From Chionoecetes opilio (lineage: Eukaryota > Arthropoda > Malacostraca > Decapoda > Majidae): 64,000 nt of DNA. The stretch spans positions 1 to 64,000 of the forward strand of contig JACEEZ010009403.1 of the NCBI GenBank assembly GCA_016584305.1. Direction: 5' to 3'. The position numbers and the translations under genes are program-made. The notes under the pieces were generated by a model. That model had not been told where the DNA came from, ran no database searches, and saw only the letters and a list, made by a program, of their open reading frames with translations. Positions within the stretch are counted from its first letter, which is position 1. Every line of letters begins with the position of its first letter. Of the stretch, positions 12,451 to 23,321 are shown one piece after another.

Positions 12451-13209
12451 ATGTCCCGGATGACAGCCGCCGAATATGTACGTTTGAAGCGGCAGGGCAT
12501 TAAAGTATCCTTGGAGAGGGCGCCGAAGGAGGAGGAAGAGAGGGTGAAGAGGAAGGAGGAGGAAGAGAAGGAGAGAAAAGCAAGAGAGGAAAGAGAGGAA
12601 AGGGAGACACAGGAACGTGAAGCTAAAGAGAAAAGAGAGAGAGAAGAAAGAGAGCGAAGAGAGAGAGAAGAAAGGAAACGTAAAGAGGAAGAAGAGAGAC
12701 AAGCAAGAGAGGAGAGAGAAGAAAGGGAAAGAGAGGAACGTGAAGCTAAAGAGAAAAGAGAAAGAGAAGAAAGAGAGGAAAAAGAGAGAGAGGAAAGAAA
12801 ACGCATGAAGGAAGAGGAAGAGATAAGACGTAAAGAGGAAGAAAAAGAAAGAAAGCGAAGAGAAAAAGAGGAAAGAGAACGCGCCAAGAGAGAAAAGAAG
12901 ATCAGAGGAAAACAAGCTAAAGAAGAGAAAGAGAGAGAATTAAGGGATAAACGAGAGGAGGAAGAGGAATTAGATAGACAGCGAGAGGAGGAGGAAAGGA
13001 AGGAAATAGAGGAATTGAAGAGGAGATCAGAGGAGACGAAGAAGATGATCAAGGAGAAGAAGGAGAGACTTAAAGATGGCCTTCGAGATCCTCAGAAGAA
13101 CAAGGATGAACGCCTCGAGAACTTCCTGGGTTGGCTACAGAACGGCAAGAAGGACGACATGGGGAAGGCCGTCGATCTGCTGGTCAGTGACGACGACGAC
13201 GACAACTGA
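12451..13209 (+). CDS. Gene B: Glu/Arg/Lys-rich charged-helix protein, 252 aa, paralogue of gene A
   Basis: The exon begins after TTTTGGTCCACAG (12440). The ATG at 12451 is chosen because the protein then starts MSRMTAAEYVRLKRQG, matching gene A. The upstream in-frame ATG at 12430 would lie in the intron. About residues 25-195 are nearly all E, R and K with scattered A, Q and M. The last 50 or so residues repeat the gene A ending (DPQKNKDERLENFLGWLQNG, KKDDMG, acidic tail). The central helix is about 70 residues shorter than in gene A. The conserved ends and length-variable middle suggest two docking ends joined by a rigid spacer. That is inference, and the family is not recognised. The gene is intact and followed by a (CT)n tract about 70 bp after the stop. 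Confidence 0.8.
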   Translation: MSRMTAAEYVRLKRQGIKVSLERAPKEEEERVKRKEEEEKERKAREEREERETQEREAKEKREREERERREREERKRKEEEERQAREEREEREREEREAKEKREREEREEKEREERKRMKEEEEIRRKEEEKERKRREKEERERAKREKKIRGKQAKEEKERELRDKREEEEELDRQREEEERKEIEELKRRSEETKKMIKEKKERLKDGLRDPQKNKDERLENFLGWLQNGKKDDMGKAVDLLVSDDDDDN

Positions 13210-13273
13210 TTCATACACTCTTGTTTTTATTGATTTTTATTCACAAGTGGAGACGAAGCGACGTAGTGTTTTG

Positions 13274-13545
<272 letters not shown>

Positions 13546-13737
13546 TCTCATCTCATCTGTCTCCAACTTGCTCCATTTCTCCCTATCTCCTCTCTCCTAT
13601 CTCTGTCTCTTCCTCCTCTCCCCTGCATCATCCACCTTCCATGCCTCACTCTCTCCTCCCGTGTCTGATTGGAACTAGTCTTTATTATTGTTAAACACAA
13701 ACTTGAGGTAGCAAAAATAATATACAACTTAATAAAT

Positions 13738-14262
13738 AAAAATCTTCCTATTTGGTTGTTCCCACTACCCACCGTAAGCGCCATGCATGCCCACAGTGTC
13801 AACACTAGGCAGACAGAACAGCTCCATGTACCCCGGTGTAACACCTGCTTGGACACCAGGTCCTTCCAAGTGGCTGCGCCCACTCCTTGGAACAGCCTTC
13901 CCAATGACGTAAAACACGCCACCTCCCTAACCACATTCAAAACACGTCTAGGAAAGCACCTATTAGGTAAACAATTTCAGGAATAAATGATCAACGTTTT
14001 CGTTTGATTAATGTCATTTATTATGTTCGTCTGCAATTTTACTTAGTTTTACTTGACCCTAGTATGCCCACTATATCTTAATAATTTATTGCTTCGCTAT
14101 TTTATTTGCCTTTTAAGATTTTATCCTTTTATTTTATTGCTAGATTTAGTACATTATACCCAATTTTTATTTGTATATTCACTGACGTCATTAAATGTAA
14201 TATACCTGTAAAGAATAACCATTGTAATAATGGAATAAAAATTCTGATTCTGATTCTGATTC
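13738..14262 (+). mobile_element. 3' end of a non-LTR retrotransposon (CR1/jockey-like), truncated
   Basis: The frame 13738-13985 encodes the last ~80 residues of a LINE reverse-transcriptase protein. The typical C-terminal words are RSFQVAAPTPWNSLPNDVK and TTFKTRLGKHLL. It is followed by an AT-rich 3' UTR and a short tandem tail of TCTGAT units (14242-14270), the usual 3' signature of 5'-truncated LINE insertions. The remainder of the element is absent. Confidence 0.8.
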
Positions 14263-14324
14263 TGATTGTGTGTGCAAAGTGAAAATAAAGAGAAACTAGC
14301 AGAATGTGTTATTTTCTGTTCTTT

Positions 14325-14331
14325 TTGTGTT

Positions 14332-14367
<36 letters not shown>

Positions 14368-14660
14368 AGAGAGTATAATAAAAGCCAGGCCATTACTCTT
14401 ACCCCTAAATATTTTATGCGTACATCGTATGTCACGCAAAGGCAAAGATCAGAGAGGAGAAGAGAGGAAAGAGGAACAGAAAAGAGGGAGGTGAAGAAGG
14501 AAGGGAGGAAGGAAGGAGGAGAAAAGATAAGACCTTCATCAAAAAGAGTAAGAGAAGAGAGAGTAAAGAGTAAAGAGAGTAAGCAAAGGGTGAAGTAAAG
14601 TAAGAGTTAAATAAAGAGGGTATAGTAAGAGTGAGAGTAAATAAAAAGTAAAAAGAGTAA
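14325..14660. repeat. AG-rich low-complexity DNA
   Basis: (AG)n at 14333-14373, then purine-rich GAGAGGA, GGAAGGA and AGAGTAA words. The short reading frames here are composition artefacts. Confidence 0.7.
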
Positions 14661-14734
14661 TTACACCTTTACTGATGTAGTGGTTGATATCAGTGAACTA
14701 TCCAATTTAGTATTTGATTAATCAATTAGTAGAT

Positions 14735-15402
14735 TCGTGGAGTCTTCTAGTTGTGTCGTAGGAGTAGAAGTCTTCTATAGTTGTGCCGTAGGAGTAGGAG
14801 TCTTCTAGTTGTGTCGTAGGAGTAGGAGTCTTCTAGTTGTGCCGTAGGAGTAGGAGTAGGAGTCTTCTAGTTGTGTCGTATACATAGGAGTAGGAGTCTT
14901 CTAGTTGTGCCGTAGGAGTAGGAGTCTTCTAGTTGTGTCGTATACATAGGAGTAGGAGTCTTCTAGTTGTGTCGTATACATAGGAGTAGGAGTCTTCTAG
15001 TTGTGTCGTATACATAGGTGTAAGAGTGTTCTAGTTGTGTCGTATACATAGGAGTAGGAGTCTTCTAGTTGTGTCGTAGGAGTAGGAGTCTTCTAGTTGT
15101 GCCGTAGGAGTAGGAGTCTTCTAGTTGTGTCGTATACATAGGAGTAGGAGTCTTCTAGTTGTGTCGTATACATAGGTGTAAGAGTGTTCTAGTTGTGTCG
15201 TATACATAGGAGTAGGAGTCTTCTAGTTGTGCCGTAGGAGTAGGAGTCTTCTAGTTGTGCCGTAGGAGTAGGAGTCTTCTAGTTGTGCCGTAGGAGTAGG
15301 AGTCTTCTAGTTGTGCCGTAGGAGTAGGAGTCTTCTAGTTGTGTCGTATACATAGGTGTAAGAGTGTTCTAGTTGTGTTGTATACATAGGAGTAGGAGTT
15401 TT
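14735..15402. repeat. Minisatellite (28- and 34-bp units) at the 3' end of the Ly6 gene
   Basis: Units read AGTCTTCTAGTTGTGYCGTA followed by GGAGTAGG, or the same with an inserted TATACATA. About 20 units. The core resembles the end of the adjacent exon (TTTTCTAGTTGAGTTGCAGG at 15400-15419), which on the minus strand spans the stop codon of the Ly6-like gene. So the array appears to have grown out of the coding/3' UTR boundary of that gene. Confidence 0.85.
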
Positions 15403-15530
15403 CTAGTTGAGTTGCAGGAGTAGCAGCAGTAGGGTGGCCAGCGTGGTGAGGGAGGCAGTCAGGGCGGCGCCACTGTCCGGCAAGCCCTTCACTCCCCAGA
15501 TCTCATTGGACTTGGCATCTTGTGCTCCGC
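15403..15530 (-). CDS. Ly6-like gene, coding exon 4 (GPI signal)
   Basis: 128 nt after acceptor AACTCCTACAG. Encodes GAQDAKSNEIWGVKGLPDSG and a Leu-rich hydrophobic end, with stop TAG at 15405-15403. The minisatellite starts immediately after the stop. Confidence 0.88.
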
Positions 15531-18503
15531 CTGTAGGAGTTCAAGACGTTAAAGAAGAAAGATTTAAGAAGACGAGGAATTAACCTCTTCACACCCAGTA
15601 TCTTTCCTTTGCTATAAAACAAATCGTATGTTGTCGAGCCATAAGATTACGAAAAGTAACTGAATATACCAAATTAGTTAGTGGAAATGATACTAAGCAG
15701 GTCATATCTATAAAATATTGCTTATATTCACTAAAAATCGTCTAATGGTACCAAATTACATTGGAAATTACGTTCTGGTTATGAAGGGGTTAAGAGCCCA
15801 AGTGAAATAACTAAAGGAAGAGTTAACAAGATTGTTAACTAAGGAGACGAAGTTGAAGAGGATCTATGAAGCGATACTAAGCGGGAAAGGTCACAAGAAG
15901 AAGACGTAAATAAAACAACGTCTTGATTATCTTTGGAGAACACTGATACATGACAAGGGTGGCTGAGAGAGTGAAGAAGTTGCTGGACATGGTTAGATTA
16001 TTGACAAATAAGAGAGAAAATAAGGAAGAAAGGAGGAAAACTTGTTTATACTGTGAAAATAAGACACGAAACAAAAAAATATTAGATGTAAGCTGTAAAA
16101 AACATGAAATTCTAGGACATGCTTGTTCACACCCACCCACCCACCCACCCACTCACCCACCCACCCACCCACCCACTTACCCACCCACACACACACACAC
16201 ACACACGCACCACCAAGAGGCTCGTCCCCCGGGCCGGTGTTACACTCGGGGGTGGAGCAGGCGGTTGTGTAGGTATGGTAGGTCGCGTCCTCCACCTCCT
16301 CGAAGGACCTGACAGGACACTTGTCGGTGCACCCTCGACTGAAGGACTGTAGCTTGTCTGTAGGGGAGAGAGAGAGAGAAAAAAAAAATTATAATATTCT
16401 AGTCAATCACAAACACACTCACCTACTCACTCACTCAATATATCATTCACACTCACTCAATAAATCAATCACTCATTCAATCACAAACACACTCACCTAC
16501 TCACTCACCTACACACATACTCACTCACTCACTCACTCACTCACTCACTCACTCACTCACTCACTCACTCACTCACTCACTCACTCACTCACTCACTCAC
16601 TCACTCACTCACTCACTCACTCACTCAATCAATCACTCACTCAATCAATCACTCACTCACTCACTCACTCAATATATCACTCACTCACTCACTCACTCTC
16701 TCACTCACTCACACTCTACCACCCCACAACCTACTTTCATCCTCTTTGTAGTCGATCCTGGTGATGGTGCAGCAGACATCGCCGTCCATTTCGCAGTCTG
16801 TGATGGGCACGCTGCTGGTCACGCTGTCCGGGTCCTTCATGCAGGTCAGGTCATTGGGCATGGAGACACAGGTGTAGCAACGCAGAGAATTACCTGTAGG
16901 CGACGCAGACGGGTGTTGAAGGAAAGTGCACAAGGAGAGATTGCGTTGGGTGAAGAAACTAATGTGTAGGAATGATTGAAATAATGATTGTGAATGAAAA
17001 AAAGATCAAAGGAGAGAATTCGTTGTGTGAAGAAAGAAATGTGTATGAATGAATGAAATAAGGATTGTGACGAATGTAAAAAAAATGTGAGTTTTAGATG
17101 AGGAAATGGTTTAGTTTCGTTGTCTTGGCGAAAAAGAAGAGTTTGTGGAGGTGGAATAACACGTATGAAAGAGACAAAAGAACGCATCATAACAAAAACT
17201 AAAGAAAATTAAGTATAAAAAAAAAAAGAAAAAAAAAAAAAGGACATCAAAATTATAAAAAAAGGACATCAAAAGAAAAAAAAAAAGGACATCAAAATTA
17301 TTTAAAAAAAAAAGGACATCAAAATTATTAAAAAAAGGACATCAAAATTATAAAAAAGGACATCAAAAAGAAAAGAAAAAAGGACATCAAAATTATAAAA
17401 AAAAGGACATCAAAAAGAAGAAAAAAAAGGACATCAAAATCATAAAAATCGAACTTATGAAAAAACAAAAACTGAAGAATCTGATGAATGAAGATTTCCA
17501 AAAAGATATGATTTCAATAGAAAGAGAAAACCAAATCGAACTACTTCAAGAAACAGGAGGAAAAAGAATAAAGAAAACTTGAAAAGAAATAGGAACGTAA
17601 GATGCGTGAATAAGAAAATGTGTTAATGAAAGAATGAATTAGAAAACATTGATATTGCAAAAAAAGGGGAGAAAATGCTTTGTTTTTTGTGTGTCCTCAA
17701 TAAAATAACATACGAAGACTTGATACATAGTACATTCGAGAAATATCTGAGCAGTCAAACAAAAACATTGATATTGCAAAAAAAGGGGCGAAAATGCTTT
17801 GTTTTTTGTGTGTCCTTAATAAAATAACATACGAAGACTTGATACATAGTACATTCGAAAAATATCTGAGCAGTCAAACAAAAACATTGATATTGCAAAA
17901 AAAGGGGAGAAAATGCTTTGTTTTTTGTTTGTCCTTAATATAGTAACATACGAAGACTTGATACATAGTACATTCGAGAAATATCTGAGCAGTCAAACAA
18001 AAACATTGATATTGCAAAAAAAGGGGAGAAAATGCTTTGTTTTTTGTTTGTCCTCAATATAGTAACATACGAAGACTTGATACATAGTACATTCGAAAAA
18101 TATCTGAGCAGTCAAACAAAAACATTGATATTGCAAAACAAGGGGAGAAAATGCTTTGTTTTTTGTTTGTCCTTAATAAAGTAACATACGAAGACTTGAT
18201 ACATAGTACATTCGAGAAATATCTGAGCAGTCAAACAAAAACATTGATATTGCAAAAAAAGGGGAGAAAATGCTTTGTTTTTTGTGTGTCCTTAATATAG
18301 TAATATACGAAGACTTGATACATAGTACATTCGAAAAATATCTGAGCAGTCAAACAAAATTTTCCTACAATACGAAAGAGAGAGAGAAAATGTTAATGTT
18401 GTTGAGAGAAGATGATGATAATGATGATAATACCTGCAGCCCCTCTCGGTTCCTCCACCAGCAGGATAACCGCCGCCAGGAGGAAGGCGATCGTGGTCCT
18501 CAT
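15403..18503 (-). CDS. Ly6/uPAR-type GPI-anchored three-finger protein, four exons, 167 aa
   Basis: Joined CDS on the minus strand: 18503-18434, 16893-16735, 16357-16211, 15530-15403. All introns are GT-AG and all junctions keep frame. Residues 1-23 form a signal peptide (MRTTIAFLLAAVILL...). The mature part starts near NSLRCYTC and has ten cysteines, including DVCC and an ACSTPECN ending. This is the Ly6/three-finger pattern with the typical final C-N. The tail has a small-residue site (LPDSGAAL) and a hydrophobic Leu-rich end (LLLLLLQLN), as expected for GPI attachment. Arthropod relatives (quiver/sleepless, boudin and similar) act at the cell surface on channels, receptors or septate junctions. 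Which subgroup this is cannot be told. Introns hold several simple repeats. The gene is complete and looks functional. Confidence 0.88.
15580..15793. mobile_element. TTAA-type MITE, copy 3
   Basis: TTAA at both ends, and the inner sequence matches copies at 4521 and 45541 (CTTTCCTTTGCTATA, ACCAAATTAG, AGGTCATATCT). It lies in the last intron of the Ly6-like gene, 50 bp from the exon 4 acceptor. Confidence 0.85.
16130..16208. repeat. (CCCA)n/(CA)n microsatellite in Ly6 intron 3
   Basis: ACCC-type tetranucleotides followed by CA. It abuts the exon 3 donor, so length change could touch splicing. Confidence 0.95.
16211..16357 (-). CDS. Ly6-like gene, coding exon 3
   Basis: 147 nt after acceptor CCCCTACAG. 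Encodes KLQSFSRGCTDKC through ACSTPECNTGPGDEPLG, giving cysteines 7-10. The donor GTGCGTG is the one of three overlapping GT sites that keeps frame with exon 4, and it sits at the edge of a (GT)n tract. Confidence 0.88.
16410..16712. repeat. (CTCA)n microsatellite in Ly6 intron 2
   Basis: Long CTCA array with a few AATC, ATAT and ACAC variants. Confidence 0.95.
16735..16893 (-). CDS. Ly6-like gene, coding exon 2
   Basis: 159 nt after acceptor GTCGCCTACAG. Encodes NSLRCYTCVSMPNDLTCM and on to DGDVCCTITRIDYKEDE, which gives cysteines 1-6. Donor GTAGGT. Confidence 0.9.
17218..17450. repeat. A-rich tandem array (AAAAAGGACATCAAAATTA-type)
   Basis: About nine imperfect units of 17-25 bp, all carrying AGGACATCAAAA. 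In Ly6 intron 1. Confidence 0.85.
17645..18358. repeat. 119-bp tandem array, six units, in Ly6 intron 1
   Basis: Units start AACATTGATATTGCAAAA at about 17645, 17764, 17882, 18001, 18120 and 18240, and are 97% or more alike by eye. Each contains ATACATAGTACATTCGA and ATCTGAGCAGTCAAAC. Alternate units share the GAGAAATATC or GAAAAATATC variant, so the array may have grown by two-unit steps. Confidence 0.9.
18434..18503 (-). CDS. Ly6-like gene, coding exon 1 (signal peptide)
   Basis: 70 nt, 23 codons plus one base. The ATG at 18503 is followed by a hydrophobic core AFLLAAVILLV. Donor GTATTA. No upstream in-frame ATG is needed. Confidence 0.88.
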
Positions 18504-18666
18504 GGCCTCCGTCACTACCGCCTCACGCCCTTCAGAATAACAAGCGTCTGTAAGGAAAGAAAATGGGAAAATTAAAATTAGATGATAAAATAAATCAGAG
18601 GGGCACTAAAGAAAGATGTATATTGATTCGCATATATACAAATAGATAAGAATTTAGTCAGTAGTA

Positions 18667-18670
18667 GTTG

Positions 18671-18722
<52 letters not shown>

Positions 18723-18754
18723 TGTAGTAGTAGTAGTAGTAGTAGTAGTAGTAA

Positions 18755-18794
<40 letters not shown>

Positions 18795-18843
18795 TAAGTA
18801 GTAGTAGTAGTAGTAGTATAGTAGTAGTAGTTGAGTAGTAATA

Positions 18844-18875
<32 letters not shown>

Positions 18876-18952
18876 TGTAGTAGGTAGTAGTTAGTAAGTA
18901 GTATTAGTAGTAGTAGTAGGTTAGTAGTAGTATAGTAGTAGTATGTAGTAGT

Positions 18953-19005
<53 letters not shown>

Positions 19006-19012
19006 ATAATAA

Positions 19013-19050
<38 letters not shown>

Positions 19051-19055
19051 ATGAT
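18667..19055. repeat. (TAG)n microsatellite
   Basis: Nearly continuous AGT trinucleotides with one-base losses. Upstream flank of the Ly6-like gene. Confidence 0.95.
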
Positions 19056-19179
19056 AGTAAGTGCAATTGAAAAACTACAAAAGATTACAAAAAAATAATA
19101 TATATTTACTACACAAATATACACGTAAAGAAATAAGGGATTTATTAGCGAACATCATAAACAAGCAAACAAAATGTGA

Positions 19180-19620
19180 TAAAAACTGAATGCGTATAAA
19201 AAAACTGTTAAAATTTGGGAAACATGAATTTTTCTCTGGCTTTGGAAATGTTTCGATTTTTTAGTTTTTCACTCCATTTGTTTTCTTTTAGTCTTGCTTA
19301 TATTATAGGTTTGGTCTTTTCTTTATGTTGCACGTGATTGTGTCGGGTCGATGTTCACCTTCAAACAGTAAAAAAAAAAAATCTAATAAGGGAGAGATTA
19401 CCGAGATAAGAACTGACACCTTGACGTGATGAATTAACAGGTGAACATCGACCCGACACAATCACGTACAACATAAAGAAAAGACCAAACCTATAATATA
19501 AGCAAGACTAAAAGAAAACAAATGGAGTGAAAAACTAAAAAATCGAAACATTTCCAAAGCCAGAGAAAAATTCATGTTTCCCAAATTTTAACAGTTTTTT
19601 TATACGCATTCAGTTTTTAA
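19180..19620. repeat. Long hairpin: 182-bp arms, ~77-bp loop
   Basis: Left arm 19180-19361 and right arm 19439-19620 are nearly perfect reverse complements (for example GGTCGATGTTCACC against GGTGAACATCGACC). I see only one or two differences. No coding sequence. Could be a foldback element or a source of double-stranded RNA. Confidence 0.9.
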
Positions 19621-19837
19621 TACTGTTTGGAATTCAATGGTGTCCCCTGAAGCCTCACTTTTATGCCTTCACTGAATGCATAAACTACTCAAAAACTGCG
19701 TTACGAAAAGTCATATTTACCAGATCATGTCTGATAGCTTACGTATTATACACACATTGACGTAGTGGAGAGATATGATTTTATTGACAATTGATTATAC
19801 CACATTCCACCGCAGTTACATTTATCACAAGTGCATG

Positions 19838-19852
19838 TAGTACTAGTAGTAC

Positions 19853-19899
<47 letters not shown>

Positions 19900-19902
19900 C
19901 AT
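19838..19902. repeat. (AGT)n microsatellite
   Basis: About 60 bp of AGT repeat. Confidence 0.95.
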
Positions 19903-20291
19903 AGGAGAAGGAGGAGTGGAAGTAGCAGATAGTAGTACGTAATAATAGTAGTAACTAGTGTTATTATTCTTATTATTGTTACTGTTAATTGTCGTTGCTG
20001 TTGTAGCATATCCTTAACACAGATAATGGACAGTGTATAAGGTACAACACTAAGGAGCTTCAGTACGATAGAATAAAAGATGGAGATGCTCGAGGGACGC
20101 GATAATCAAGATAATGACGATAATAACAACCACAGTCTATAACGGTCTTCCGACCCGCAGGTTGGGGGTGAGGGGTGAGTGACGTCACGCGATCCAGGTG
20201 ACGATACAGTGATACAGTGTGTACTCGCAGTTGCCACTCGGTGAAATTATGAATGATTTAATCATTATGTTTACTAGTATTGGAACATTAC

Positions 20292-20602
20292 ATTACCTTA
20301 CAACAACACAATTGGTATTAATGGACATGTTATTTACCAAATAAGCAGTACATGAAAACAGCATGGCTGTAATAAACAATACTGTAAGGCTAAGTGGCAT
20401 CGTGTTGGGGCGGGGGAGGATGTAACACGTGACTCTGACACGTGACTCAGCTGGCGCAGCCTAGTCCCTCCTTCCTCCTCCGCCCCAACACGATGCCACT
20501 TAGCCTTTTACAGTATTGTTTATTACAGCCATGCTGTTTTCATGTACTGCTTATTTGGTAAATAACATGTCCATTAATACCAATTGTGTTGTTATAAGGT
20601 AA
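20292..20602. repeat. Hairpin with 129-bp arms and E-box-bearing loop
   Basis: Arms 20292-20420 and 20474-20602 are reverse complements with very few changes. The 53-bp loop holds two CACGTGACTC words (E-box CACGTG), spaced 16 bp. Confidence 0.9.
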
Positions 20603-20756
20603 TAGTCTATTACTACCACTGCTATTGCTACTACTAACACTACTATTACTACTATTACCACTACTACTTTACAAGTACTACTACTATACGACTACTTCTA
20701 CTGCTACTATTATTACTACTACTACTGTAACTATTACTACTACTACTACTACTATA
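20603..20756. repeat. (TAC)n-type trinucleotide repeat
   Basis: Degenerate CTA/TTA trinucleotides, non-coding. Confidence 0.85.
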
Positions 20757-21031
20757 GTATGGGCCCATGGGGAGTAGTATTTATTATGATTTTTTTATAA
20801 TTGTTGTTTTTATTGTTGTTATATTATCTTAAAAATGGAATATGACCGTGGGCGCACGGAGCGGATCCCACCCGCCTCTCAGCTATGCTGCTGATAGAAA
20901 TAGAATGAGGCAGATCGAGAGGGCTTGGGGTGGCCTGGATCGCGTGACGTAGGTGCGCCGCGTGAGCCAAAACTCGTCCAGCCGTTCGGAAGACCGATAA
21001 CAACAATGAGAAATTCCTGGACTCGCGTGCC

Positions 21032-21948
21032 TTAAAGTAATCATCCAGACCCTTTTTTTTTTTGCCTAATTATGTTGAATGTCCATTCAAAACACCCAAT
21101 CCACCAAAAATAATTGATTTCCAGGCCTTATTTCCGTAGTAATACGACTTTTGTAAAAAGCGCGCGAAAAAAAAAATCTTCCCTCCAACAGGGCTACGAC
21201 TGTTATTGATGACGTCAGAAGAGTAAGGCTCCAATGTAAACATCTGTCTGACACCTGTCGGCAAATGTTATGATGAGCGATTGTACTTCGGTGTCAGACA
21301 ATGAAGCTGTCGCTGTGACAGATCTAGAGTACGATGCTCAATCTGAGACCGAAATAAATGACGCTGCTCGCGTATACTATGAGGAAAACGAACCTCAGAT
21401 TGTGATGGGCTACGCTATGGTGTGTGGCTACGGAATGTGTGGGTGGGTGGGGGGTGATGTAGACAGTGTGACATGACAGGCAAGGGAGTGTTGTTGACTG
21501 GTTTGTGTTGCACTGCCATACAAGACTACGCTATGGTGTGTGGCTACGGAATGTGTGGGTGGGTGGGGGGTGATGTGTCCGCCGCACAAAATATCTTCCA
21601 CAGATTTAACGTCGTCGTATCAGTCGGAAACGTGTGCAAACTTCTCTGGAAAGCACAGCTGTCTTGCTGCACCCATAAAGGATGCATGCATGTGGCATAT
21701 CGCAAAACAAATCTATCAGAAACACCCAAAAATCTTCAAGTACTATATTTATCTCTTGTGTTTACATGCTTCTGATCAGCGCGGAGAGAGGCCGCCTCGA
21801 AGCTCGGGGAATTTACAGATATTGATTGCGGATTATTAAAAAACGGCTGACTGGATGCAAAAAGTGACAACATATTGTCACTCGATAATGGCTATACTCT
21901 AACTACATCAAATCAGGAATGATGAAATGGTCTGGACGATTACTTTAA
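21032..21948 (+). mobile_element. TTAA-flanked DNA transposon, decayed
   Basis: The ends are inverted: TTAAAGTAATCATCCAGACC on the left, GGTCTGGACGATTACTTTAA on the right. TTAA is at both borders, as in piggyBac or Kolobok elements. Inside, a reading frame from 21270 begins MMSDCTSVSDNEAVAVTD and runs to DAARVYYEENEPQIV, an acidic start like that of many transposases. It is then disrupted by a duplicated segment (about 21411-21461 and 21527-21577, TACGCTATGGTGTGTGGCTA). Further degraded pieces continue to about 21890. Superfamily not settled. Confidence 0.65.
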
Positions 21949-23030
21949 ACCACCTAATGCTAACACATCGCACTTGATTTTCTTTCCTCCAAGTCGACAT
22001 TTATATAACGCGTGGCACATGAAACGACATAATTAAATAATGACGCAATGAGGAGCCTGGTGGTACGCCTACATATATTCTAGTGGTTTTAGTGATCGCC
22101 TGGGTAGTAAACATTTCCGATATAATCAGACACAATTTTTACTTCGATTCTCATAATTCCACGTCCATCTTACTCTCTTGATGATAAAAGAAATTGGAAA
22201 AATTAACGTAGGCACTTTGAAAATATTACAGAATAGAATTTTATGTATATATTATGGATACTTATAATTATTTATTTTATTCACAGTCCAGGAAGTTCAG
22301 TGTTTCTCTATGCTGAATTCTGTGTTTTGTTGTGGCTGTCACGGTGCCTACGTATTATGCTTCGTTTTGAAAGTTGTTCTATCATCATAAATAACAGATT
22401 TCTTTCTCACTTTTCGTCTAATCTGGGTTTTTTTTCTAAGATATTATAGTGTTAGGAATGCGACTTCTTCTCTGACAGGATATATCAGATCTTTACTGAA
22501 TTTAGTCAAAGTATTTTCTTTATCCTTGTTGTCCCTTAAGATATTGGAAAAGCTTCAGATATACGTATATATTATATCTTACCGTAAAATATGACTCCTT
22601 TTCGACACTTCCCAAGCCCCCTCGTGTCGCCTCACCAGCTGACGTTGTACTGGTATGAGGAAACCCTTTTATCCCTCTTGATTGACTAAAGACCTGATAA
22701 CGTATCGCTCTTATCTGTGGCAGCATGTCAACCTTGTGTCACGGTGGCCGCTGCAAGGGAAGGCAGCCTGTGTCTCGTTATTTACTTGTCCAGTGGCTGT
22801 GTAAATTGAATCCATTAAAAAATAACTTTGAATGAGGTGTGTACAAGTTAAATGTGTGAGGTTTCGTCAAGGTTAAATAATGTTATAATATATTTATGAG
22901 GTTTATTTATTCACTTACTATATTTGTGCAAGGATTCCACCTGTGACGTCAGCCCAAATATATATTTTACTGTTATCATTTTGTAACAGGTGTCAAGGCA
23001 ACTGATAAATATCATGATTATGATTTTTAT
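21949..23030. other. Non-coding DNA, nothing recognised
   Basis: AT-rich with no long frames, no clear repeats and no splice-site-bounded coding blocks that I can identify. Confidence 0.5.
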
Positions 23031-23039
23031 CTTTGTGTA

Positions 23040-23280
23040 TCATCCGCAATTATGATAATGCTGAAGATTATGATAATAAAAATACGAATGATAATAATTA
23101 TGATAATGATAATGATGATAATGATAGTAATAATGGTAATACTGATTATGAGTATTATGATAATAATGATAGTAACGATAATACTAATTCTAACAATAAT
23201 GATAATAATGATTTTAATGATAATAATGATGATAATAATGATCGTGACAATGATGATGATGCTAGCTATAAAAAAAATTA
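23040..23280. repeat. (GAT/AAT)n low-complexity repeat
   Basis: Degenerate ATGATA and ATAATG trinucleotides. Apparent Asp/Asn or Ile/Met peptides are artefacts. Confidence 0.9.
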
Positions 23281-23321
23281 AAAAAATAGCTAGCATCATC
23301 ATTGTCACGATCATTATTATC
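23232..23321. repeat. Short palindrome, ~36-bp arms
   Basis: ATGATGCTAGCTAT on the left pairs with ATAGCTAGCATCAT on the right around an A-rich loop. The arms extend out to ATAATAATGATCGTGAC. Confidence 0.9.

Larger units (their letters stand above)
20139..20998. mobile_element. Element with terminal inverted repeats and an internal palindrome
   Basis: The left end ACGGTCTTCCGACC and the right end GTTCGGAAGACCGAT are inverted, and further inner matches around CACGCGATCCAGG / CCTGGATCGCGTG support ends at about 20139 and 20998. Inside is a hairpin with arms 20292-20420 and 20474-20602. No transposase is seen, so it is a non-autonomous element. Confidence 0.6.

Noticed and set aside
16130..16200. 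Telomere-like CCCA repeat
   Set aside because: The arthropod telomere unit is TTAGG; this is a short CCCA/CA microsatellite in an intron.
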